Source: a virus. From it: a stretch of DNA of 45,606 nt. The stretch's first letter is position 1. Each line of letters opens with the position of its first letter. The translations under genes and the position numbers were made by a program. The DNA is taken from positions 1 to 45,606 of IMG/VR virus record IMGVR_UViG_3300046314_000453; one strand, written 5' to 3'. The notes under the pieces were generated by a model. The model made no database searches and was not told the DNA's origin. It saw only the letters and a program-made list of their open reading frames with translations. This document shows positions 13,820 through 21,303 of this stretch, one piece after another.

Positions 13820-14089
13820 TTACGAGCCGTTAGCCTCGTCTGCTGTTGCTGCTGGCTCTGCCTGGGGACACCTCGAAGGCATCACATAGCAGATAATCGG
13901 CTTACCTGTCCTGTACGTTTCCTCCTTCACCTCTCTCTTGGTAACCGAACGATGCCCCACCGTGAGATGGAACTCTCCGAGCCCGTTCTGGTCCATCAAA
14001 GCACACCCCGACGTAGTCACCATAATCAGCCCGCAAACAATCGCCAAAAGTGCGTAGTGAATGAATGTATCCTTCTCAGCTATTCTCAT
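13820..14089 (-). CDS. Small outer-membrane-type lipoprotein
   Basis: About 89 residues from ATG 14089; an upstream in-frame ATG at 14116 would give a less regular signal peptide. The signal peptide has a hydrophobic core (YALLAIVCGLIMV) and a lipobox ending TTSGC, with Ala after the Cys. The mature part is short, contains two further Cys (ICYVMPSRC) that may form a disulphide, and ends in a low-complexity acidic tail. Next to the transglycosylase it could be a VirB7-like lipoprotein or an o-spanin; there is no family match. Confidence 0.7.
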   Translation of the reverse strand: MRIAEKDTFIHYALLAIVCGLIMVTTSGCALMDQNGLGEFHLTVGHRSVTKREVKEETYRTGKPIICYVMPSRCPQAEPAATADEANGS

Positions 14090-14116
14090 TTTAAAACCCT
14101 CCAAAAACCTAATCAA

Positions 14117-14335
14117 TTAAACGTTAACTAAACCATCGTTGCGGAACTCTTCTTTCACCGCCCTCAACTCCTCCATGAGAGCATCGAAAACCTGCATTGG
14201 CTTACACCCGCGAGCGTGCAGGTAATCCCAATGGATTCCCTGAAACGTATCGAGGTGCCGGCCCCACACGAGCATCGTTAGCTCGTTCATTCTCTTTTTC
14301 CACTCCTCAAGAGTGAGCTTGCTTCCCTTTTCCAT
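14117..14335 (-). CDS. Hypothetical small soluble protein
   Basis: A 72-residue charged helical protein (LTLEEWKKRMNELTMLVWG, then FDALMEELRAVKEEF). No signal peptide or membrane segment. It starts at ATG 14335 with a GGAGG-type site and lies between the 112-aa protein and the lipoprotein in the same operon. Unknown family. Confidence 0.65.
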   Translation of the reverse strand: MEKGSKLTLEEWKKRMNELTMLVWGRHLDTFQGIHWDYLHARGCKPMQVFDALMEELRAVKEEFRNDGLVNV

Positions 14336-14345
14336 CGTTGCCTCC

Positions 14346-14684
14346 TTACTCGTTATTCAAAACCGCGTGACTGTAACTCTGAGAATCCCGGTCATGCGGT
14401 ACCAGCTTCCAGCCCCCCACAACCGGCTTAAAGCCCTCTTTGTTCCAGGCCGGCGTATACCAATGCTCTGGCTCGTACAAGCTAACCAGGCCCACTATGC
14501 GGCCCGCAGGGGCGTATAGTGCTGGATACCTACAACCCCACTGCTCTTTCGTCACAAACGACTGAGCCTCTTTCAAGCTTTTGCCGTAGACCGCAGCCAA
14601 GAGGATGGCGGTACTGATTACCTCGTGCCGCTGCTTGTGTTCGTATGATGCGATTGCCGCTTTTTCCTGTGCAGTTAGTTTCAC
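14346..14684 (-). CDS. Hypothetical protein
   Basis: About 112 residues from GTG 14684, chosen because GGAGA precedes it by four bases; the frame is open up to 14774 but the upstream part carries promoter-like DNA. It begins with KLTAQEKAAIASYEHKQRHE, a helix, and continues with Trp/Tyr/Pro-rich segments (YEPEHWYTPAW). No family recognised. It is the first gene of the operon that leads through the lipoprotein and transglycosylase to the ncRNA. Confidence 0.6.
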   Translation of the reverse strand: MKLTAQEKAAIASYEHKQRHEVISTAILLAAVYGKSLKEAQSFVTKEQWGCRYPALYAPAGRIVGLVSLYEPEHWYTPAWNKEGFKPVVGGWKLVPHDRDSQSYSHAVLNNE

Positions 14685-14840
14685 GTTGTCTCCTGTCGTT
14701 TGCAGTCGCTTGCTGCCTGTATATAGAGATACGTCAAAAGCATCAAAGTGCTCAAGGTATTTGTTGCAACGCAAAAGAATAGTTGTCAGTTAGGAGCTAA
14801 CCGATTGAAATGACAATGCAATAGAAGGGGCTAACGCCGT

Positions 14841-15113
14841 TTATTTATCGGACAATTCGATGCTGAGGTAATCCCGAGCAAGAGAAAGCAGCCGCTTCCA
14901 TTGGGTATTGATGTAATCGAGCTCCTTTGAAACCTTGCCCTCAACATTGTCGGGAAGAGTTGGGAGAGCAACGTATAGAGCAGCAATGAGCATGTTCACG
15001 GCGAGAACAACACGCTTAATGTCGCCCTCGTACTTTGTGACGTACTTCGGCAGCAACGAGGAAATGAGTTTGGAGATGAGCTTGTCTTTGAGTCCGCCGA
15101 AGAATGTTCCCAT
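14841..15113 (-). CDS. Small membrane protein, holin candidate
   Basis: A 90-residue protein from ATG 15113. The N-terminus is amphipathic (FFGGLKDKLISKLISSLLP), a hydrophobic segment lies at about residues 34-52 (RVVLAVNMLIAALYVAL), and the C-terminus is charged. Its place just after the lysis block and its size fit a holin or holin-accessory protein, but there is only one clear transmembrane helix. Confidence 0.6.
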   Translation of the reverse strand: MGTFFGGLKDKLISKLISSLLPKYVTKYEGDIKRVVLAVNMLIAALYVALPTLPDNVEGKVSKELDYINTQWKRLLSLARDYLSIELSDK

Positions 15114-15125
15114 GGCTCTATAATG

Positions 15126-15335
15126 TCATTTCCAAATCGAGTGCACTAGTACCCCAGTACCCTGCCGGCACCACTCAAGAGGTCTGCCGGCCTCATCAAC
15201 CTCGGGTTTTTCGCACACCTGGGAGGGGACTGTCTCCCAATACTCAATATCGTAGTCATCCGGCATCAATGAGCAGGAGCCCGCATGAAGTGTCAGGTAA
15301 ATTAGCAAGAAAACTTTACTCGCCGACCACGCCAT
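15126..15335 (-). CDS. Small lipoprotein, possible o-spanin
   Basis: About 69 residues. Starts at 15335 or 15350 (both ATG) overlap the end of the secreted protein gene. A hydrophobic segment (VFLLIYLTLHAGSC) ends in a plausible lipobox with Cys, followed by SLMPDDYD. The mature part is short with two more Cys. A Pro-rich stretch typical of Rz1 is lacking, so spanin function rests on position in the lysis block only. Confidence 0.6.
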   Translation of the reverse strand: MAWSASKVFLLIYLTLHAGSCSLMPDDYDIEYWETVPSQVCEKPEVDEAGRPLEWCRQGTGVLVHSIWK

Positions 15336-16470
15336 TTCTGAAAAATCCATACCTTAGTAGTGGACTCAGGGGCCCGAAACAAGCTCCGCCCTCATGCAGT
15401 GTAATGAACTGTGACCGGTCAAAGATCTCCATCGGTGTGAGGTTGGTACCAGTCCCGCTATAGTAACGGTTACCACCTCCATCGAACGGACCGAAGAACC
15501 TTAGCGAGCCGACGAAGCTACCGCTCGGAAAGGAATGGATACTTACCGAGTCCCCGCGATAGGGTGTTATCCAAAGAGGCTTGTTCGCTCTGATGTCACC
15601 GATGGCTTTGTCATCAGCGAATTGCTTAAATAGTCGCGGTCGTTCAATCGCCCTGCACTCTGCCGCTTCAGGAACGATAGGCAATGGCTTGAGGTACTCA
15701 AATAAAGCTCTGAGGTGTTGCAGGCTAGGTGCTGCCCTTCTTGCGCGAGGGTCCACGAACGGCCCTGATGCGAGCCTTAGATTTAGAGTACGCGACCAGA
15801 TGAACCTAGTACAGTGAACGAAGTCCTGTAGAAATAGAGGAAGGTTAATGTCCTCAACACTATCGCCGTCTAAAGACACGTTGCATGGTGGTGGCACTCT
15901 CGCATTGATTCCATGCCGCTCTAGCTTGAAGCCCTTTGATGCGTTAACACCGCCGACTGGGTTCTCTACGATTACCGCCCAAGGGCAAGCCTGAGCGGCT
16001 ACACGAGCTTGTGCGCGAAAAGCCCTCTTAGAGAGGTTGTGCTCTAGTGTTGGTGACAATTCCAGGACGACACTCGGGAATTGGCTGAAGAGGTCGCAAT
16101 ACTTCCGTACTCTAGTATCAAGATGCCGCACGAGCTTAGGATCGTTTCGCTCCCAAGCACGAGAGAACCCCTGCTTACTGTAGCCGAAGTGTGGCTCGTA
16201 TCTTCCGAGCTGACCATTCCTTAACCCCGGCCCATTGAAAAAATGCGAACGCCAGGATTTCACCCGACCAGTAGCAAGTACCGCTCTAATCGGTCGCAGA
16301 GAGGTTCCGAACGTCCAATCAAGATTACCGCCAACAAAATCCGGTGGTATTAGCTCAACAGTATCCTTCAAGGGAAACCGTGGATGTTGCAATCCGAGAA
16401 GGTCAAGTCCAACGTCTTGAGCAAATGCCGACTGCACGAATAGGAATAGAGCCCAGAGTAGCTTACGCAT
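15316..16470 (-). CDS. Secreted protein of unknown function in the lysis block
   Basis: About 384 residues from ATG 16470, chosen because AGGAG lies about eight bases upstream and a clean Sec signal peptide follows (MRKLLWALFLFVQSAFAQ, cleavage after the second Ala-x-Ala-like site). The mature protein has no Cys-rich or repeat pattern; it contains HLDTRVRKYCDLFSQFP and a run of acidic and aromatic residues that could fit an alpha/beta barrel of hydrolase type. I do not recognise it. A phage protein exported to the periplasm between a lysozyme and a lipoprotein is likely involved in envelope breakdown or exclusion. Confidence 0.75.
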   Translation of the reverse strand: MRKLLWALFLFVQSAFAQDVGLDLLGLQHPRFPLKDTVELIPPDFVGGNLDWTFGTSLRPIRAVLATGRVKSWRSHFFNGPGLRNGQLGRYEPHFGYSKQGFSRAWERNDPKLVRHLDTRVRKYCDLFSQFPSVVLELSPTLEHNLSKRAFRAQARVAAQACPWAVIVENPVGGVNASKGFKLERHGINARVPPPCNVSLDGDSVEDINLPLFLQDFVHCTRFIWSRTLNLRLASGPFVDPRARRAAPSLQHLRALFEYLKPLPIVPEAAECRAIERPRLFKQFADDKAIGDIRANKPLWITPYRGDSVSIHSFPSGSFVGSLRFFGPFDGGGNRYYSGTGTNLTPMEIFDRSQFITLHEGGACFGPLSPLLRYGFFRNGVVGE

Positions 16471-16894
16471 AAGGAAACTCCTCACGACATATCATCGCAA
16501 TGACCCGTTCAGATCTCTCGCCGACCTGCTTTGCATACGCCGACTTCCGTATGCCGGCCTCGACTCCTGCCCAATCTTCCCGGAGCCCACATCGAAGGGT
16601 ATTACGGAAGGCGAGCATCCTTTGAAAGCCAAGATTGAACGCGAAGTTGACCCATCCCAGTCGCCGGTTATCGCTCCACTTCTCCCAGAGCCCTTTTCCG
16701 AAGATGGAGATGCAAGCCTTCTCCGCTGACTGAACATCTTCGGCGAGCATCTGATAGGCAGTAGTTTCAGTGATGCCGACATCAGAAAGATTTCGTCCTG
16801 CACCTATCGTGGTTTTCCCAGCAGTGCACAGATACGGCTTTAGCTTCAGTCCCTCATCTCTGACAAACATCTTACGGACCTTTAGAGTGTCCAT
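16463..16894 (-). CDS. GH24 lysozyme (endolysin) with E-C-T catalytic triad
   Basis: About 143 residues from ATG 16894, which directly follows the stop of the upstream gene; the longer frame to 17002 lies inside that gene. The T4-type muramidase core is clear: RDEGLKLKPYLCTAGKTTIGAG, with Glu14, Cys23 and Thr29 at the E-8-D/C-5-T spacing. The family most often has Asp in the middle position, but natural E-C-T forms exist. There is no signal peptide, so it needs a holin. It is the likely endolysin. Confidence 0.9.
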   Translation of the reverse strand: MDTLKVRKMFVRDEGLKLKPYLCTAGKTTIGAGRNLSDVGITETTAYQMLAEDVQSAEKACISIFGKGLWEKWSDNRRLGWVNFAFNLGFQRMLAFRNTLRCGLREDWAGVEAGIRKSAYAKQVGERSERVIAMICREEFPYA

Positions 16895-16895
16895 C

Positions 16896-17255
16896 CTACT
16901 TAGGGCTCTCGCCCGAGGCGTGTTGCTTTGTACTGATTTCGATTCCCAGCCAAGGAACTTTGAAGTCCATGTTGCTATTCTTGAGATCACCGAGGATGGC
17001 ATAAGCGGCCCCCAAAACCAGAAAGGCTATAAAGACGGTCATCGGAACTTGATTCTTGCCGGCTGCAAGCTTGGTCACTGTATCGAGCTGCTCGAAGAAC
17101 TGAGCTACCGTGGCCGTGTTGGATTCGATTCTTTTTAGAACTTCGTGATTGCCCACATGCGTAGTCTCCAGCCGAATAATGGCCGCATGAGTTTCCATCG
17201 TGAGCCTCAGCACTTCGCTCAATTGCTGCTGTTGAATCGGCGAGAGTTCGGTCAT
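16896..17255 (-). CDS. Coiled-coil protein with one membrane helix (XhlA-like layout)
   Basis: A 119-residue protein. Residues 1-68 are helical and heptad-like, residues 70-89 form one hydrophobic helix (VPMTVFIAFLVLGAAYAIL), and about 30 polar residues follow. The coiled coil plus membrane segment resembles XhlA-type haemolysin or holin-accessory proteins. It is immediately upstream of the lysozyme, so a role in lysis timing or as an i-spanin is reasonable; sequence evidence is limited to topology. Confidence 0.65.
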   Translation of the reverse strand: MTELSPIQQQQLSEVLRLTMETHAAIIRLETTHVGNHEVLKRIESNTATVAQFFEQLDTVTKLAAGKNQVPMTVFIAFLVLGAAYAILGDLKNSNMDFKVPWLGIEISTKQHASGESPK

Positions 17256-17315
17256 GCGTTAGTCCCCTGAGTATATGGACAGGGTAACACGGCATTATAG
17301 TAGTGCGGTATTAGG

Positions 17316-17795
17316 CTATTTAAGCCCCAGGAATCGAGCGAGTGTCAAAACCTTACTACCCAATATCTTGCCGGCAGTGCCCTCGCTATAAGACCCCGGC
17401 AGTGCAGTTGCCCACGGGTCACTACCACCCCCGCCTGTGTCAACAGTAAGGCTATTGGAACTAACGACCACGACGATTCTAACATTGTAGGCCCCGGTCG
17501 TACTGATAAATGGAGAACCACCGCCGTTAGAAAACAGGTTGCCAGTTACCGTGAGAGTGTGGTCGCTCTCGTCTGGCTTAATCACCCAACTATTCACGAC
17601 AAAGAAGTAGGGACTTACCACCTGACCGCTACCTATTGAATCGCCACCGATAGTTTCGAGTGCAATCGGCCACTTAGCGTTATCGCTCAACAGGAACCAC
17701 TCCTTCCACTCCTCGTAGAGGTCTTGAGCGTTGAAGGAAAAGACGCCGGCATCGACTGTAATTATTCTTGTTGCCCCGTCGAAAGTGAATGCCAT
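17316..17795 (-). CDS. Phage structural protein of the tail-fibre region
   Basis: A 159-residue beta-rich protein. It opens with AFTFDGATRIITVDAG and has LYEEWKEWFLLSDNAKWP, a motif seen in several tail-region proteins of this phage (compare SFLKEEWR in the 21304 gene), then Gly/Ser-rich beta segments. It is probably an adaptor or a small fibre component attached to the adhesins encoded upstream. No enzymatic motif. Confidence 0.65.
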   Translation of the reverse strand: MAFTFDGATRIITVDAGVFSFNAQDLYEEWKEWFLLSDNAKWPIALETIGGDSIGSGQVVSPYFFVVNSWVIKPDESDHTLTVTGNLFSNGGGSPFISTTGAYNVRIVVVVSSNSLTVDTGGGGSDPWATALPGSYSEGTAGKILGSKVLTLARFLGLK

Positions 17796-17802
17796 AAATA
17801 CT

Positions 17803-20619
17803 TTAGGGGTTTAGATATTGCCTATCTGTGAATTGTGACACAGGAATCGTCGCATCAGTAGTACCGCTATTCAGTCCCCATATATCAGCGGGCAGGAAGT
17901 TGAGGTGATTGATCATGATGTTAATCGTCGTGGAACCCTCAACATCAAAGGCAAACGAAGTGCCGCTACTGTCCGTGCCGGCCAGCTCAACATCGTTAAC
18001 CCCCGCACTGTCAGAATACACCCGCACTTCCGAATCTGTCTCAAGTCCAGTAAGGGTTATCGTCACGGTATCGAGAGGGTAGGCTACTGCATTCTGGTCA
18101 CTCGATGTTGTAACGGTATCAATTCTCAGATAAGTGATTGCGTTCGTTGCGGAAGTGGTTCCTGTGACTATTCGCACCTGCAACTTAACACCGTCAGCCG
18201 CTACAAGCCCCGACTCGAATGGTAGTTGATTGAAGACTAGAACCCCGGATACCGCCCCGGAATTAACAACGTTTACAACTACAGTCGTTGCATTTGTAAT
18301 GCTTGATACTCTTGCGTTGGTTCCAATGCCCGTTCCGAAAACATAATCACCAACTGCAACTCCGGTGGTTGAGGTCATTGTCACATTAGAAGATGCCGCT
18401 GATCCCCCCGCCCCAGTTCTCTTGTAGGCAAGATTTCGCCAAGATGCGTTGTACCCACTGCCGTCGTTCTTATCTATCTTGTAATAGATGTCGTGGTTAT
18501 TGGGGTTCGTTCCCGTGAACGTTGGCTGCGTTGCCGTTGCAGGAAGAAAGCTAGTAACCCCCTGCATGTAGTAGGGCAATGTAAAGACAATTTCATCGTT
18601 GGCCGTAGCCATGATGAGCTGTCCGGCTGAGGTGAACTTTGGCGTCCCCGCAATAACAGAATACGCCGAAGCTGATGGCTCTACCGATGTCTTCTCGTTC
18701 ATATGAATGACAAGCCGGCCTGCTGTAGTAGAGGTCCAAGCATCGCAGAAGTGCGTACCGTACACCGCAGTTTGACCAGTCACAGAATTAGTAAGTCTGC
18801 ACCCCTTGAACTGTCCATTCAGTACCGAGATGGCCTGAGAATCCGCACCATCACCCCAAACGCATTCGGCAAGAAATCGAGTGGTTGAATTTACCTGAGT
18901 CCCAAACAAACTTGTTCTAGTATTCTGGCAATAAACCCTTTGCACGCTAATATCGCTGCAAAGTCCATTCTCTTGCACAAGAACGCCGGTAGCATTAGCC
19001 GACCCGCAATCGTAGGGCGATGCCGCCGTTCCGATATTGCGAACTTTAATGCCTGAGCAATTCAGGCCGATGTTTACTATCGCAGTGTAGGGGTGAACGT
19101 TTGCGAGAGAGTCGTAATTTGCAAAGCCCGAAACGGTAATGTTGCTGCAAAAGGCGGTGATATCGAACGCAGAGACAGGTCCGACACTAGTAGTTGTCGT
19201 TCCTAGTCTGTCATAGTACTTCGTATTAGTGAGTGTCATGTCGCGAGAAGTGGTAATTAAAAACCTGCCATCTCCCGCTATGCAATCTGTCAAAGTGAAG
19301 TTCGATACACGAAGAAAGTTAAACGCTACTGGAGTTGTCGAAGCCTTTACCGCCGCTGAAATACACCTCACATTATCGAAATCAAACCCATCCATATCAG
19401 TGAATGAGCCAATAACCTGAGACGCCGACGCCATTGTTGGTCGCATGAAAATGCAATCCGTAATCGTACCGCCAGCAAAGCAGGTACTAATCACAAGCGG
19501 AGATCCAACCGCTGCAATGTTTGTTGCCGGAAGCCCCACATGGCACTCGGTGAGCACAACAGGCGATGCAATCTCTGAGAACGCCAGTTGCTCTAGAAAT
19601 GCACAGTTGGTAAGCGAAAGAGAATAAGCTTGTCCCGCATTGATGTAAAAACCAGAACAGATAACTTTATCAATGCTGATAGCACCCGATGTTGTTGTGG
19701 TTAGATCCCACCGTGTGGCCAAGGTGGCACTCAGGCTGTTGACGGCAAATGCTGCCGTGGCCGCCGATCCAATAATGATATTTGGGATTCTTACCTTTGC
19801 GCCCGTTGCCGGCAGATTAGCACAACTAGTACCGCCCGAAGTCGATCCGATATAAAGCACACCAGAAGCTGTGATGTGCACAACCTTCGACCTATCATCG
19901 GTAGTCGTTACCGGATAGTTTGTTGTTCCTATCTGCACACCGCAGTTAGGCCAGAACTCATAGACCCCCGAGCCGCTCGATGTTTCAATCCACACTCCAG
20001 GGTATTGGTCCGCCACTGGGAGCTGAATCGTCTGAGCCCTTGCCCCCGATATTGTATCGTCCAGCTCAAACCAATCGCCCGTCATCGATAGAGTGCCCAA
20101 TCGTGGCACTGTTATCGTCGTGGCCTCTTCCCCGACAATATGAATCCAGCCCTTTTTTCCGCCGGTGGATGAATTAACTACTGCTTTCACAACAGATGAA
20201 ACACTTAGGTTCTCATTGTCCTGAAAGGTCCCGGTCTTTGACCGAAGCTTAATATACCCCGCCGCAGACGTAGCACCACCAGAAGCCGACGCCGCAACAC
20301 CGTATCCAGTGAACCATCCGATAACCTCGCCAGTTGCTCCCGACGTGTCGCCGGTAAGAGTGCTGCCGGCTGCTGGAATTGTCGAGACCCCACCATCATA
20401 CTTAATCCACCAGACAGTCGTGCCGTCAATAAGACACGTCCCGCCAGTGGTTGACGAGATGGTGATATTGCCAATGACAGCAGCTTGCTGTGCCCACCTC
20501 ACATCAGAGTTGATCGTGAGCGTTGCCCCGGTGTCAATCGTGATGTCCTCGCCGTTGGCTAGGCCAGAGATTGCCGCATCATCGAAATTTCTGCTGGTAG
20601 AAATCGTTTGGTTAGCGAT
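17803..20619 (-). CDS. Large beta-helical tail adhesin, start codon displaced by a homing endonuclease
   Basis: The frame is open from base 20619 and gives about 938 residues. It starts with ANQTISTSRNFDDAAISGL, which looks like a true N-terminus, but the codon in front is ATC, not ATG, preceded by an in-frame stop and by GGAGG at the right distance. A GTG at 20502 would cut off 39 conserved-looking residues. The middle has many short T/S/G-rich beta repeats typical of right-handed beta-helix adhesins; the end (QYLNP) resembles the end of the 21304 product (NYLNP). It probably binds the host surface. See the finding on the endonuclease insertion. Confidence 0.8.
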   Translation of the reverse strand: MANQTISTSRNFDDAAISGLANGEDITIDTGATLTINSDVRWAQQAAVIGNITISSTTGGTCLIDGTTVWWIKYDGGVSTIPAAGSTLTGDTSGATGEVIGWFTGYGVAASASGGATSAAGYIKLRSKTGTFQDNENLSVSSVVKAVVNSSTGGKKGWIHIVGEEATTITVPRLGTLSMTGDWFELDDTISGARAQTIQLPVADQYPGVWIETSSGSGVYEFWPNCGVQIGTTNYPVTTTDDRSKVVHITASGVLYIGSTSGGTSCANLPATGAKVRIPNIIIGSAATAAFAVNSLSATLATRWDLTTTTSGAISIDKVICSGFYINAGQAYSLSLTNCAFLEQLAFSEIASPVVLTECHVGLPATNIAAVGSPLVISTCFAGGTITDCIFMRPTMASASQVIGSFTDMDGFDFDNVRCISAAVKASTTPVAFNFLRVSNFTLTDCIAGDGRFLITTSRDMTLTNTKYYDRLGTTTTSVGPVSAFDITAFCSNITVSGFANYDSLANVHPYTAIVNIGLNCSGIKVRNIGTAASPYDCGSANATGVLVQENGLCSDISVQRVYCQNTRTSLFGTQVNSTTRFLAECVWGDGADSQAISVLNGQFKGCRLTNSVTGQTAVYGTHFCDAWTSTTAGRLVIHMNEKTSVEPSASAYSVIAGTPKFTSAGQLIMATANDEIVFTLPYYMQGVTSFLPATATQPTFTGTNPNNHDIYYKIDKNDGSGYNASWRNLAYKRTGAGGSAASSNVTMTSTTGVAVGDYVFGTGIGTNARVSSITNATTVVVNVVNSGAVSGVLVFNQLPFESGLVAADGVKLQVRIVTGTTSATNAITYLRIDTVTTSSDQNAVAYPLDTVTITLTGLETDSEVRVYSDSAGVNDVELAGTDSSGTSFAFDVEGSTTINIMINHLNFLPADIWGLNSGTTDATIPVSQFTDRQYLNP

Positions 20620-21271
20620 TTAGGGCCTCCATTTCAGCATACTTCCATCTATATCCGCCACACGTATGCCTTCCCGACGTTCCTTTGAGTACGCGGCAAA
20701 TTGTACTTGGACTACGCCTTACGGACAAAGCTGCTTCCTCAAGGCTGTTAAAAATCGCTCCATCACTCCTAACTACGGAGCGTCTTTTTGATGCTGCAAT
20801 CTTTTCTCTAATCTCAGAAGAGTGCCTTATCGTACTCGACCATTGCCTTCTGAGTTCTTTTTCTTCTTGAGTCCATGGTCTTCGCTTACGAGGGATATAT
20901 GGAGTCTTACCCTTACGTCCAACTTTGTCATAGTATCGCTTTCGCGATTCTGACATTCGCGTTCTCGCCTCTTCGGAGTACTTGCCGCTCGCTCCCCCTT
21001 CTTTCAAGTTATAACCGCCAGGAGCGATGGTGTTGTAAAAGCGAATCCAGTATCTTTCTTTTGTATCAAGCTCTTCGTTTGTAGATGCAGAATCAATGAT
21101 CTCAAACGTGAAATTGTCTCGACCATATTTTAAGATGGCTGACTTAATTGCATTTCTCGCAGGACTCGACTTAGTAGAACAGTGGGATGACCATCGTCTT
21201 TTTATCAGCCCACGACATTGGCCAATGTACTTCTTGCCTGAAATTTTGTTCGTGATTGCATAGATGACCAT
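20612..21271 (-). CDS. GIY-YIG homing endonuclease with NUMOD-type DNA-binding tail
   Basis: A 219-residue protein. The GIY-YIG domain covers residues 1-90: VIYAITNKISGKKYIGQ, Arg in IKRRWSSH, and the Glu helix DTKERYWI with NTIAPGGYNL. Then come a NUMOD3-like segment (SEEARTRMSESRK) and an IENR1/NUMOD1-type helix-turn-helix near the end (SLEEAALSVRRSPSTICRVLKG). It is a free-standing selfish gene: no intron-sized flanks exist, with 32 bases before its ATG and none after its stop. It cuts DNA at an intronless site and sits exactly at the junction of two adhesin genes. Confidence 0.92.
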   Translation of the reverse strand: MVIYAITNKISGKKYIGQCRGLIKRRWSSHCSTKSSPARNAIKSAILKYGRDNFTFEIIDSASTNEELDTKERYWIRFYNTIAPGGYNLKEGGASGKYSEEARTRMSESRKRYYDKVGRKGKTPYIPRKRRPWTQEEKELRRQWSSTIRHSSEIREKIAASKRRSVVRSDGAIFNSLEEAALSVRRSPSTICRVLKGTSGRHTCGGYRWKYAEMEALNR

Positions 21272-21303
21272 ATGTCCTAACTAGGGATAACATATCGAAA
21301 CCA

